From Siniperca chuatsi (taxonomy: Eukaryota; Chordata; Actinopteri; Centrarchiformes; Sinipercidae): DNA of 64,000 bases. Below the pieces are notes generated by a model that was not told the DNA's origin, did no database searches, and saw only the letters and a program-made list of their open reading frames with translations. The stretch is taken from assembly GCF_020085105.1 (NCBI RefSeq), contig NC_058051.1:2934001-2998000 (forward strand), written 5' to 3'. Every line of letters starts with the position of its first letter. Positions within the stretch are counted from its first letter, which is position 1. This document shows positions 1 through 11,064 of this stretch, in pieces. Position numbers and translations under genes: made by a program.

Positions 1-955
1 AAACTTGGAAACCTGGGCATTAACACCTCCATTTGCAATTGGATTATGGACTTCCTGACAAACAGACCTCAGCTTGTTAGGTCAGGCCACAACTGCTCCA
101 CCACCATCACACTGAACACTGGCGTACCACAGGGCTGTCCCTCTTCTTCCTGAGGACACTGAAGAAGACCCAACTGTCCTCAGCTGTCCTGGTGAACTTC
201 TATCGCTGCACAGTAGAAAGCATCCTAACCAGCTGAGTCACAGTCTGCTATGGGAACTGCTCTGATGCAGAGCACTGGGCACTGGAGCGGGTGGTGAAAA
301 CTGCCCAGCGCATCACAGGGACTCCACTTTCAGCCATTGAGGACGTCCAGAGGAAACGCTGTCTGCGTCGAGCCTGCAACATTCTTAAGGACTCCTCTCC
401 CCCCGCCCAGAGACTGCTTTCTCGCCTCAGGTGCCTCCAGACAAGGACCAGCAGACTGAGAAACAGCTTTTCCCAGAGCTGTCTTCCAACTGAACTCTGC
501 CCCCCGCTGACTCCACTGTCCCCTCATACACCTTAACTCAAATGCTGCTATATTGTTTTTGCTACATGTACCACATGTTCATTTGCACTACCGGACTATT
601 TATGTATACATATACTGCATCATTTGCACTCCAATACTGAATACTGCAATAACTCATCTACTGCACTGTTAACTATTTCCATAAATTGCACTACTTTATA
701 TTCATTGCACTACTGTGCTGCCCAGTCCAATTCATTATTGTACATACAGTATCCATCAGTATACTTCTGTTTATAGTAACGCCATCTGTATATAATGTCC
801 ATAGTACCACTTGTAAAATATTGTCATAATACTGCTCTATCCTGCACATACTTTATATCCTGCACTTATTGCACTTCTGGTTAGACCTAAACTGCATTTC
901 GTTGCATTGTACATTACACTTGTACATGTGTAATGACAATAAAGTTGAATCAAAT
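1..955 (+). mobile_element. L2/CR1-like LINE remnant, internally deleted
   Basis: Translation of 1-150 gives reverse-transcriptase text ending in the motif GVPQGC. The next bases jump straight to the post-catalytic part (LFFLRTLKK, then ALERVVKTAQRITG), so the segment with the catalytic YADD box is missing. The C-terminal part stays open to about 535 and is preceded by an in-frame stop near 233. The tail at 850-955 (GCACTTCTGG..., then TGTGTAATGACAATAAAG) is typical of the 3' end of fish L2-type LINEs. The copy is dead. The clade is inferred from motif memory, not from a search. Confidence 0.8.
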
Positions 956-1801
956 TTAATCTAAGAAGGTTGACCTGCCTAGACCTGAACTATGTTTTTG
1001 CTTCTTTGCAGGTCTAAACCCAATAGATGGCCTGTCCTTGTTTTCACAATCTTCATGTCTCACAAGAAAAACATACAAATACACAAAAGAAATACGGCAG
1101 ACATGTTGTCATATACACATATACATTCATGAGCCGTCTCCTGTACCCCCACATATGCTTGAGTGACTCAATTCCACCAAATCATTTCATGTTCATATTT
1201 CCTTTGCTATTTAGTTTTAAGTCTGTTTTATATGTGAGGAAAAGGCTAATATTTTTCTGTAGGGTGCATCTCCTCGCTAGCTTTAATGCCCGCTGTTATT
1301 GCTGCTTGTTTTTATTGTCTCGATTTTGTGTATTTTGCTGTCAAGGGAGCCGAGCCTGATACCACGCACACACAGCTGATGATTTCTGTGCTTTGTATAT
1401 CTTAACCAGAGTGCCAGTAAAAGGTCCACAGACCCAGCATTGTCTCCTGACTCTTCATCTGCCCCACCACAACACAGTGCAGATCTACAGTACATGTACA
1501 GTACACACACTCACGTGTACAGTATACAGCATGTACCAATTCATCCATCTATATTCAGCAAGGTATATCATTTAGGGCTGTTATGGCAGAAGGGGCAAAA
1601 CTAGGCTTTTCTTTGTAAGAGCTTTTAATATATATTTTCTTAGAGGACAGTGGCAATAGATATTTTTGATAGTTAAGATAAGTTAAGATCAGTTTTTCAA
1701 CATTTTGTGCACGTGGAGATTCATGTATAGATGATACTGACTGGGATGCATTATCGTATTATTTTGTTGACATTTTTCTTTATATATATGTATGTGTGTG
1801 T

Positions 1802-1802
<1 letters not shown>

Positions 1803-1853
<51 letters not shown>
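1803..1853. repeat. (TA)n microsatellite
   Basis: About 25 uninterrupted TA units. The flanks (960-1800 and 1855-2430) hold no gene I can support. Confidence 0.95.
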
Positions 1854-1856
<3 letters not shown>

Positions 1857-2439
1857 GCAAAGTTTTTCTATTTTGTAACTTTTGCCTCATCAATTTTAAT
1901 ATTGTAAATGTATTTTTCATATAGTGACATGAAAGAATTCATTTAGCCGTCTTCATTTAACCTTCAGTCAGATGAGCTTAAGTAACCCTTCATCAACACC
2001 TCCTGTCATGTTTTCAAGCACTCTCAATTGTCAGGTGGTGTTCAGGCGTTACAGCTGACTCAGGTTGGTGGGAGGCGTGTGTGTCCTTTGCAGTCGGTCT
2101 GCATTAATTTTCGTAGCTATAATGAAACGAAAAGTATATGAGAACTGCCTCCTGTCGTAGCTGGTAGTTAGTTGGTTATTGTGATATTAAATATACTAAA
2201 GATCAGCCTCACACCAATCTCTTATGGTTTCCCTTTTTCCTATACACAAATATGTGGATGATGTCTATTTTTTTTCAATTGAGTTGATCTACTCCCCTAC
2301 CCCCATGGGGTACAAGTACCACCATCTATTGGTTATCATTGTATAAATTAATAATTTATGGTTGAGCATCAAGTAATCACTTGTAGATAGCAGCTGCACA
2401 ATGTGAAAGTGTTTATGAGTTTATCGATAAAAGAGACGT

Positions 2440-2600
2440 GTTTGTTTCTTGGGTTGTTTGTTGTTGTGTGGCTTCCCTTAGGGGGGGGTCTGAGGATGGA
2501 GGGTGTCGTATGCTGTACGGATTGTAAAGCTCCTTGATTTAAATTTGTGTAATATGGGATATTGGGCTTTACAAATAAAATTGACTTGATTTGACTTCAA
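2440..2600 (+). mobile_element. Retroposon 3' tail (SINE/LINE-like)
   Basis: The segment ends in a fish retroposon-type tail: GGGCTTTACAAATAAAATTG followed by repeated TTGACTTGA-like units. It has no coding potential. The family is not identified. Confidence 0.45.
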
Positions 2601-3067
2601 AACCTTCTTGCAAACCAGACTAAACAGCCTAAATATCAGCACATAGCTCCTTGGCCAGCTCTAGTTATACCACTGCAGCTCAACACCAAATAATGATTTA
2701 ATTTATTACAGTAAATGAAGAAGGAAGACATTAGATACAATAATGTCATACTATGATGAGGAGGAGGAGAAAGAAGAGGATCAGTTACAGGCTCAACTTC
2801 GTCACCCATATCATTGATTATTATTAGCAATTGGCACTGAGAGTGGATAAACAGGTGACCTTAGGTAAATTAGTTACTTTACAAAAGCAACAAACAACCA
2901 ATAAACAGATCAGTGATAAAGCTTTCCTAAGCAATGTTGCTTTAAATATAAGTCTGGTGAAATTCTTTTTTTCCCCCTCCTGTTTGAGTAAAGTTTTCTA
3001 AAACTACATTGCCCAGCTGTTTTCGTAAATTATTTAGTCTTTTTTTTTTTAAATTAAGTATATATTT

Positions 3068-3245
3068 CTGGAGCACAGTGGTAGTGGAATGGTTACAGCA
3101 CGTGCTACAAAACCACAACGTCCATGATTTGATTCCAGCCTGCTGTGTAGCATGTCATACCCCACACCAGGGGGGAGCCCCCCTTTTTTTCTATCTGCCT
3201 CTTCACTATGAACTGTCCAATAAAGGTGAAAATGCCAAAACATTA
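3068..3245 (+). mobile_element. tRNA-derived SINE
   Basis: The head resembles a tRNA gene promoter: an A-box-like GTGGAATGGTTACAGCACG, and about 45 bases later a B-box-like TTTGATTCCAGCC. A pyrimidine-rich body follows, then a tail with CCAATAAAGGTGAAAATGCC, the usual 3' end of a common fish SINE. Copies like this are transcribed by RNA polymerase III and mobilised by LINE enzymes. It is not a functional tRNA gene, because no cloverleaf is kept. Confidence 0.7.
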
Positions 3246-3824
3246 TAAATATTTGGGAGCCGTTTTTAAAGATTTACGTCTTCAGAAGGAACCAATAGGC
3301 CTGAGCTGAGAGCCACACACAGGGTATGTAAGTCAGAAAGTATTGAAAGACGAAGTAACACAGTGTTGATGTGAGTATTGGCTGAGTGGTGGAGGAACGA
3401 GGCAGGAATAATCTTCACCTGGTGTATGATTTATTTGCTCTTTTCACCAGACAATAACAGTACAGAGACAAACCCATGTTGTAGTTAATTTATCCATGCA
3501 CATAACATTTCTATGCAGAAACAATAAAGACAGTGTCGAAACATTATTCTAACGGAAGTGTCATTAAATGTAGTGGTGAGGTTTGAATGAAGAGGAGGAG
3601 TGAAAAAGATAGACCCACTGAAGTTGACAAAAATCATCAGAGACCAGGTAGGGGAAGTAAAATATGCTAGCGTTTAGGAGGGTGGAAACAAGCTAATAGG
3701 GTGTAACAGTGAGGCCCATTTTGAAAAAGCACTGAAGATGAGCAGGGTTGACAAAATCAAAGTAACTAAAGTAGTGAGAGTGGGGGAACAGAGGACGGCA
3801 GGGTGTAAGGGGTCGATCTATGGA

Positions 3825-4125
3825 ATTTCTCTTTATTAGCTCTTGGCTCTTTATTAGTCATTATAAAGCACTTATTACTGCCTTATTCTGCATGACCATA
3901 TTCCACAACTACTAGGCCATTAGCTTTCCCACAATAACCTCCTAATTACTGCTTATTGATACTAAGTAAGGAAGTTGTTGTACATGAATTACAATCTTAA
4001 TATGCTTTGCACAGTTTGGGCCTTATAAGGTGGTAGTACCGCAAGAATAGTCATTCTCCCTTAATAACACTAATAACTATGGTCTATTCTTATGTAAAAA
4101 AAAAACAAAAAAAAAACACAAAACT
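3825..4125. repeat. Interspersed fish repeat, family unknown
   Basis: AT-rich text that I recognise as a recurrent fish dispersed repeat (ATTCTGCATGACCATATTC, later GGTGGTAGTACCGCAAGAA). It is non-coding. The 3250-3825 stretch before it holds nothing I can name. Confidence 0.35.
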
Positions 4126-4439
4126 ACAAGTGTTGGGTCTCTGTAAATATTATTTACAGGAAAGAGAACATACAGTAGCACAATGCAAATTCAACATAGA
4201 GATTTAAAATAATAGTAATGGTAGTGGTAATAATAATAAGAAGAAATACTAATAGAAATAATAATGATAGCAATAATAATAAGACTAATAATAGTAATTG
4301 TAGCAGTGGCTGTAGAGCAGGAACATGGGGGCAGTAGATGGCTTGCAATCACAGATCCAGACTCTACAGCTCTGGAGGCAGAAATACCTTCTGAAGGCGA
4401 CAGAAGGAGAGACGAGAGAGACGAGAAAGCACAAAACTA

Positions 4440-4915
4440 CGGGAGAGAGAAAATGTCAAGTTACAGAGGAAAGATAACACACAGGACAAGTACAATGGCC
4501 CATTTACCTTGGGGGAGCTAAAGAGGGCTCTGGCCAAATGCAAGAACTCAACTCCAGGGAAGGATGAAATATGTTATATAATGGATTTTGTAATGGATTT
4601 TCTGAATGGTAAAAGTATCCAAGTTAAAATTGGTTCAGAAATTTTCAGTAAATGTGTGGTGGAGAATGGATCTCCCCAAGGGAGTGTAATAAGCCCTGTT
4701 TTATTCTCATGCATGACCAATGATATATTTGGAAACATTTAGCCAGGGATTGGGCTGTCGCTCTTTGTGGATGATGGGAGCCGACGGAAAAGAGGGAGAA
4801 GTGTAGATTTTATTATGAAGAAAACACAACAAGCGTTCGACCAGGTGGAAGAGTGGGGAGGGAAATGAGGCTTCAAATTCTCTGTAGCGAAGACAAAGGC
4901 TGTGTCCGAAATCAT
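4440..4915 (+). mobile_element. I/Jockey-like LINE reverse-transcriptase fragment
   Basis: Translation shows FTLGELKRALAKCKNSTPGK, then a deletion, then ENGSPQGSVISPVLFS, a stop at 4741, and SLFVDDGS, where VDD replaces the usual ADD catalytic box. KTQQAFDQVEEWGG and the GFKFSVAKTKAV motif follow. These are reverse-transcriptase blocks 2 to 6 of an I/Jockey-type non-LTR element. Stops and deletions show it is dead. The element breaks off where the next repeat begins. Confidence 0.7.
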
Positions 4916-5290
4916 CACGCATTCACTAATCCCTATTCAATATCTAGGGAGTTCTATGTAGAAGACCTATGTAGTGAGCTCATCGGCAAAATGAAAAAAA
5001 CACTTTCGGACACTACTCGGGTCATTTTCTCTGTGGCATGAATTGAGTCATTGCTGTCGCACAATCAAACCAACATTAAATCTAAATTTAGTTTTTCTTT
5101 CAGCGCAATGCATGATGGTATATACTGCTTGATTAGTGATCATCGGTTGTACACTACTTTTCACGATGCATTCTGGGATTCTTCCACTATATGGGGTAAT
5201 AATTCTCACTATACATTTGGACAGCCCTACAAAATGGCGAACTCACTATATAGTGGACTATATAGTTGGACAAAGTTCAAGCTCTTAGAG
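4898..5290. mobile_element. MITE-like non-autonomous DNA element
   Basis: The left end reads GTGTCCGAAATCA with GGGAGTTC nearby. The right end, reverse-complemented, reads GTCCAACTATATAG with GAGTTCGCC nearby, so the ends are partly inverted copies. The interior is non-coding with short palindromes (CACTATATAGTGGACTATAT). It interrupts the LINE before it. Ends and family are approximate. Confidence 0.4.
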
Positions 5291-5306
5291 TATGTGTAGG
5301 GGCTGT

Positions 5307-5680
5307 GCCTGGTCCGGTTGATCTGGCTCAAGGTCCGATGCTCTTTAATCCAAACCCCCGGCTTCCTTTTCCGATGACAACAATGGTGTATTACTGTAAT
5401 AGGTAATATGTGTTTCAGGAATAAAGTTGAAAAATGAAAAAAAAAAACAGATAAAAAACAAGAATGTAGTTACCAGAGTTTGAAGGAGCTACAGGCTGCA
5501 GTCATGGTCAAAATCTTCTGATCCAGTCGATTTCAACAATTTTGGCTTAGCCCTTTAAATCAAATCCAATCAGACATCATTCAATGATGTTTCAGCAATA
5601 AAGCCGAAAAAAATAAATAGATTAAAGCAAAATTGTAGCAAAGTTTGATGGAGCTACCGGCCGCTGTGTCTGTATGCAGT
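5307..5680. repeat. Dispersed repeat with partial tandem duplication
   Basis: 5307-5433 is matched by the reverse complement of 36510-36636 at roughly 90 percent identity by eye (shared CTGGCTCAAGGTCCG and TTCCGATGACAAC). A second, diverged unit follows about 178 bases later: GTGTTTCAGGAATAAAG near 5410 against ATGTTTCAGCAATAAAG near 5588, each followed by a related GGAGCTAC segment. No coding potential is seen. Confidence 0.75.
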
Positions 5681-5897
5681 AATATACTATTGATGCATGA
5701 AGCTAAGTGGATAAATGAGTGCAAATATCAACCTATATTTAAAGAAAAATTACCTCAGCTTATGCAATGCCATTTTTAATGTTAGGGCCTGATGAACACG
5801 TTGAAACACTGATAAGGTCGAGGACTGAGAAGCAAGATCTCTTCACAGGAAAGAGGAATGCTGCCGTTAAAAGTTTTGAGGAGTAACACTGGTCTAT

Positions 5898-6060
5898 CTA
5901 GGAGGCCAAGTGGCGAGAGGAGTAGGCCAGGTGGCGAGAGGAGGAGGCCAGGTGGCGAGAGGAGGAGGCCAGGTGGAGAGAGGAGAAGGCCCGGAGGAGA
6001 GAGGAAGAGGCCCGGAGGAGAGAGGAGGAGGCCCGGAGGAGAGAGGAAGAATTTAGGGCA
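5898..6060 (+). repeat. 21-bp minisatellite, about 7 units
   Basis: The unit is close to AGGCCAGGTGGCGAGAGGAGG. The later units change GGTGG to GGAGG. Because the period is a multiple of three, it keeps a frame open from 5858 to 6094 that would encode a repeated Gly-Gly-Glu-Arg-Arg-Arg-Pro heptapeptide. There is no other sign of a gene, so I treat the open frame as a by-product of the repeat. Confidence 0.85.
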
Positions 6061-6198
6061 AGAGAGGAGAGGTGGGAAGAAAGGTTTTTGCTAGATGCAC
6101 TAGATATTAAGTAGTTTTGTTTTTGTTGTTTTATTGAATTTTAGTTATGTAAGTTTTGTTTAATTTGCTTCAGTTAACATCGTCTAATCAACAGACCT

Positions 6199-6590
6199 TT
6201 AACAGTATTTATGTTGCTCCAATAAATGTTGTTTGACCAGCACGTCATGGAGCGGGTGGGAGACACTGTCCAAGACGGCATGTAGTTTGGCCAGCATCCT
6301 CCTCTCTGACACCACCTCCAGAGAGTCCAGCTCCACCCCCACAATGTCACCGGCCTTACGGATCAGTTTGTTGAGTCTTTTAGCGTCCACTACCCTCAAC
6401 CTGCTGCCCTCAACCTGCTGCTGCCCCAGCATGCAACAGCATACAGGATAGCACCGGCCACCACAGACTCATTAAACATCTTCAGCATTGTCCGGCAGAT
6501 GTTGAAGGACCTCAGCCTCCTCAGGAAACAGAGGCGGCTCTGGCCCTTCCTGTACAGAGCTTAAACATTGGCATCTTAACATTGGCATCA
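6199..6590 (-). mobile_element. L2-like LINE 3' fragment, antisense
   Basis: The minus-strand translation gives post-catalytic reverse-transcriptase text: LFLRRLRSFNICRTMLKMF, then ESVVAGAILYAV, then DAKRLNKLIRKAGDIVG and DSVSHPLHDVL. A 14-bp direct duplication (CAACCTGCTGCCCT twice, 6399-6426) breaks the frame between the two parts. It is a dead 5'-truncated copy. Confidence 0.8.
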
Positions 6591-6599
6591 AGCTTTGGT

Positions 6600-7788
6600 A
6601 AATAAATGATGGGGTATGATACTGTGTGTGTATGTCTCTCTAATGTTGTATGTAATCATGTTCTTGAAGACTATCTGAAGATATTGTGTTAATGTTGAGG
6701 AAGTGATAAATATCCATTTTACTTATACTGGAACAAATTAGGTGCATTTATACAAAGTGAATGATTTTATGCTATTCAACTGTCCAAAGTGTCCAAAGTG
6801 AGAGAGTTGCTGTGCGCATTTACGCATTTGGCACAATAGTGTTAACTTCATAAATTATTTATTAATTATTAAACAGTCGGGATCTAATGACATTCTGTAC
6901 TTTTCTGCACTTCAGAGAGGTTAGTTGTCACACACAGATTCCAGTTGTTACATAGCAGCCGTCCTCAGTTTGAGTCCTGAGCTCCATCAGAGCTGTCAGG
7001 ACATTTTTATTTAACTGTATATGTTATACTCCGGAAAGTCAAAAATATTCTTCTGATCTGTCAAGTTTATTATTACGAGGATTTTTCCGTTTTGCTGCTT
7101 AAATTCAAAGTCTCGCAGTATTTTCAGTAGTGGCATTATTCTGCACATGGATGCGTCCCCATATACAGGACTCGACTAAAGTAAATAACAAAATATGGCA
7201 ACAGGATGTAACAATGAAAACTCATTTTAGATAAACCTTTCATTACGCATGGATAGGATTTAGAAAATCATAAATTCAACTAATAATAAGATTTTGTCAG
7301 CAACACAGACACCACATTTGGGGTGATGTATATTAATTATTTGGGGTATTATTGTGTTGTGGGACATGCTTCACAGAGATTAACTTTTTTCCCCTCAAAT
7401 GCAGCTTCTCTCCTCTCAGGCTATTTAAAGGGTCAGGTCTCCCAAATTACTTCTCAAATTATTATTTTCTTTATAACCTCTAGTAGTATCTCTCCATCCA
7501 GATAGTTTGGTTTTTTCTATCCAGGTTTTGTAGGTTTGTAGATGAATGGGATTTCATTTGTGATGCTCACACCATTTAAAAAAGCATTTAAAATTCAACT
7601 TCTTTTTTCAGAATCAGTACAATGGAATACAATGAATAGATAATCCACAGAATGAACTGTCTACTATTTTCATGGGAATATTTTCTACTGAAGAAACAGT
7701 CTGTCCACAGGGAGGTCTGCTGAAATTTGCATCCCCATTGTATGGACAGAATCTCACTCCAGCTGGTAGTTGAAAGTTGGCAACCCTG
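6600..7788. other. Gene-free stretch
   Basis: AT-rich DNA with only short chance open frames. I see no exon with splice sites, no RNA gene and no repeat that I can name. Confidence 0.5.
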
Positions 7789-7789
7789 C

Positions 7790-8290
7790 TTGCGGCGTGT
7801 CCCAACTACATACTACTTCTAAGCAGGTTTTTAGTACATTTTGTCACTGGAAAAGTGACAAAATTAATTATACTCAAACCAGACAGAATGCATACTAAAC
7901 ATGGCCAAATTTTGAGTGTGCTATTGATGGATGCTTTTCTCCCACATTGTAATGCACAAATGAAATGGAGAAGCTGCTCACAGCTGGAAAAAAATAAATT
8001 GTGGGTGGTGATGAAACAGCTCGAGAAAGATCATGGAAAACAAAAATAAGTAATCAATCTTAAGAAAGACATTTTGCTTACTGCTTGGGAGGTTTAACTT
8101 GCAGTGACCTTCCGAAGTCGCAGATTGATAAGATGCACGTACTGTATAATTTCCTGTTGGCATAAAGTGGTAAGGTATGTTGATATTTGTGTACACTAAG
8201 TAATAAAACAGAATACTATGACAATTAGTAAGCAGTATACACTGTGTAGAATTAGTGCGTAGGATGGATTTGGGTCACAGCTATAGCCTA
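7790..8290. mobile_element. MITE-like element
   Basis: The left end (GTGTCCCAACTACATACTAC) and the reverse complement of the right end (TGTGACCCAAATCCATCCTA, then ACTGCTTACTAATTG) are related inverted ends rich in TACTA-type motifs, as in several fish MITEs. The interior is non-coding. Confidence 0.4.
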
Positions 8291-8299
8291 AGAGGCTCT

Positions 8300-10732
8300 G
8301 GGCTCCACAATACAATTGAAAAGTGGTACAGACCAGGAGAACAAATAATATGTTGCTGGTAATGATGGCTTTCCTGAAGCAATGAGGCTTTGCAGCCAAT
8401 TGTATTGCCAAAAGATTTATTACTCAAAGCCTCATTTAACACAGTGTTCAGTGTTTATTTATAAACAGAAGTGTCTTCACTGTGTTTGGGCTTTTTTGAT
8501 ATTACATCTCCTGCCGTGGCCTCTCACACAAGGGACAGAGGAGGCTGATGTACACAAAAACTGTATAATGGCTGCTGATGTTAAAATAATTGTACTTTCC
8601 ATGTTTTTACTAGGTGCCATGTGTACACATTTTTGGGTTTTTTTTTCTTTTCTTAAAATAGATGACAGATTAAATCTGCTTCATTTTGACACTGTAGCAC
8701 AAGTGTCTCCATGTTGCATGAGATATAAAATAAATAAAACAATATCCACCCAAAAAACAGTTTTCTGTCAGAGAATATAGGACCATTTATTGTATAAAAG
8801 GTTGTGTATGTTTATTTGATGGAATATGCTCTTCCCCTCAGGAACCAATGATCCAATCAGCAGTGCATGCACTGGTGAGCGCAATGTACCCCACAAAGGC
8901 TACAGAACAGAATCCTACAGACACACATTACTGAGAAAAGAGATACATAAAACCAGAGATGCCATCAGCGTATTGTAATAAGAACACAACAGGGAGGAGC
9001 AAATCAGAAGCAGGCAGCATAATGAGTGAGAATGAAAGCTTGTCGGGGTGACTCGTTAGCTGAAACTGATTGCTGACTGTGTCTGTGACGTAACTGCTCT
9101 GCCAGAACTAACACTTCTGATTCAGAGTTGTTAATGAGTCAAATTTATGATGTTTGAAATATATGCTTCTTTGCACATTTTACTTTCAGTGACTATTCAC
9201 TGATTTGCCAGAGGTAACCATTAAAATACATGTGAAAATCTGATGTAAAACAGTGTTGGTGAATGACAACTATGACAGTATGATCATAAAACCAATATAT
9301 CAGATAGTATTCTGGGAGCTTAAAATTATGCAGCAGACACAGTGAGCAGAGGCAATAACAAAAAGTAATCTCACAAGCACTGGCAGCCCACAGGGGAATT
9401 GCATCTAACGTAGCAGGTTATGCAGATAACACAGATCATTGGAACCACCAATTAATTTGCAACCTGGAGTACTATACACCGAACTTACAAATAAAACTTT
9501 CACACCTGGCTGGAATAGATACTGTAATTCGCAGAGGAACGATGTTATGATGCTTTCTTTTTAAGCAGCTGAAGCTGGTTTAGTATTGCAAAGGCTTGCA
9601 GCCACGAATGAATCAGCATCAACCCAAAATCATCTACAAATTTAAAAAAAAAAAAGAGATATAAAAGCAAATCATTTCAGATTTCACACATGCACCTGCA
9701 CACCCCTTATATCACTTCTCTCAGTCTCCACTAAATGTCAGAAAAAAGCCAGATAAAAACACTTGCTAATTGGACCTGCCCAAAGATGCCAAATAACTTC
9801 ACTGCCAAAAATCAGCTGTTCCATATTAAAATGTAACATGCATGAATTTGAGCTAATATTGGTAGTATGGCAGTGGCAGATGTGAATTGTGATTGAATTA
9901 AATGCAGCTAAATCACTGATCACATGTTGGATTCAGGCACCTAAAAGGTACACTGAAAGGTGCACTGAAAAAATAATCTGCTGGATTAACATGAAAGATG
10001 AAAGTAGATTGATTGCAGATATTAAAATTATGTTTACTTAATATACTGAATTCTTATTTGTTAATCTAGCATGACTTTTTCATGTCAATTTAAAGGTATT
10101 TTATTATGTTCAGTATATGAAATTACTGTTATATCTGTTAAAGTAACACTTCTTTATGTATTGTATGCACCATGCTTTCATGTTTAAATCAACATAATCT
10201 GCATAAAAGTAGGTCTCATGCCATTGAGTTATAAAGCTTTAACGTTTTGTTTATCAATTCTCTATGATCATTTCTAGAATCTCATTTCTAAAAGAAACAC
10301 CCACAAGTTTCACTCCAGAAGATCTATATAAATGTAAGCCAATGTTTACCACATACCTTCTGTGCACCTGGTCTTGTAAAATCCTTTTAAGTACACCATT
10401 TAGTGCTGTACATGTTTTAAAGCAAAAATATGGCAATAAGCAAAAAACGAATTTCGAGTACAAAAATAACTTGTATTTGGTCGAAGAAAACTGTACAACT
10501 TAGGCACTGGACTCCAAATCCACCCAGAGCCTGAATGCAAAACACTACAGTATTCAAACAAGTTTTGGGTCTTTCCCCTCCCCTCCATAGTTGACGATGG
10601 AGGTGAAAGAACTTGCACAAGATAATCTATACAAGTTAAGACCTTGTGCGCAATATATGAATATTAAATATTATCTTTCGGGAAAAAATCAACTGTAGAA
10701 ATAAAAACCGGACAATTAACTTTCTCTCTCTC
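8300..10732. other. Gene-free stretch
   Basis: AT-rich sequence with short chance open frames only. No exon, RNA gene or clear repeat family is recognised. Confidence 0.45.
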
Positions 10733-10758
10733 ACACACACACACACACACACGCGTGC
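10733..10758. repeat. (CA)n microsatellite just before the 10.9-kb locus
   Basis: A short (CA)n run followed by CGCGTGCG. The next 230 bases have more CpG than the surroundings and lead into a possible first coding exon, so this may be promoter-proximal DNA. That role is inference. Confidence 0.6.
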
Positions 10759-10985
10759 GTCAGTAAAAGTCATGGAAACAGAACGGTGACACGCGACAGA
10801 GGTCATTTAAGGTCCGCAGGCCTTTTCCACTGTCTCACTTTGCACTTGGGCTTGACACGAGTTGACCTACTGCAGAACCGGAAGGCTGGAAAGCTGAACT
10901 CTGAACATCTGAAGCCGTAAAGCATCTGGAGAACTAAACCAGTGAATAACTGATTGAAGAAGGAAAAAAGCTAACTACATGAGAA

Positions 10986-11064
10986 ATGCCTGTTAGCAGA
11001 GCACCAATTAAAGAGGAACACCTGCTGATGGGAGGCCAGCGAGACCCGGACAATCATCATGGAG
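10986..11064 (+). CDS. Candidate first coding exon of an unrecognised acidic-protein locus
   Basis: An ATG at 10986 opens 26 codons (MPVSRAPIKEEHLLMGGQRD, then PDNHHG) and one further base, ending at a GTACGA donor (11065). The exon ends in phase 1. The next candidate exon starts at 13181 after TTTTTCTCAGCAG and accepts phase 1 exactly, rebuilding a Gly codon and continuing in the open acidic frame. That phase match over a 2.1-kb gap is the main support. I do not recognise the protein. The exon could also belong to a non-coding transcript. Confidence 0.4.

Noticed and set aside
3068-3140. Possible tRNA gene
   Set aside because: A and B boxes are present but no acceptor stem or anticodon arm pairs; the following text is a SINE body.
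8382-8780. 132-codon plus-strand open frame
   Set aside because: No recognisable motif, no splice-bounded structure, and codon content looks random.
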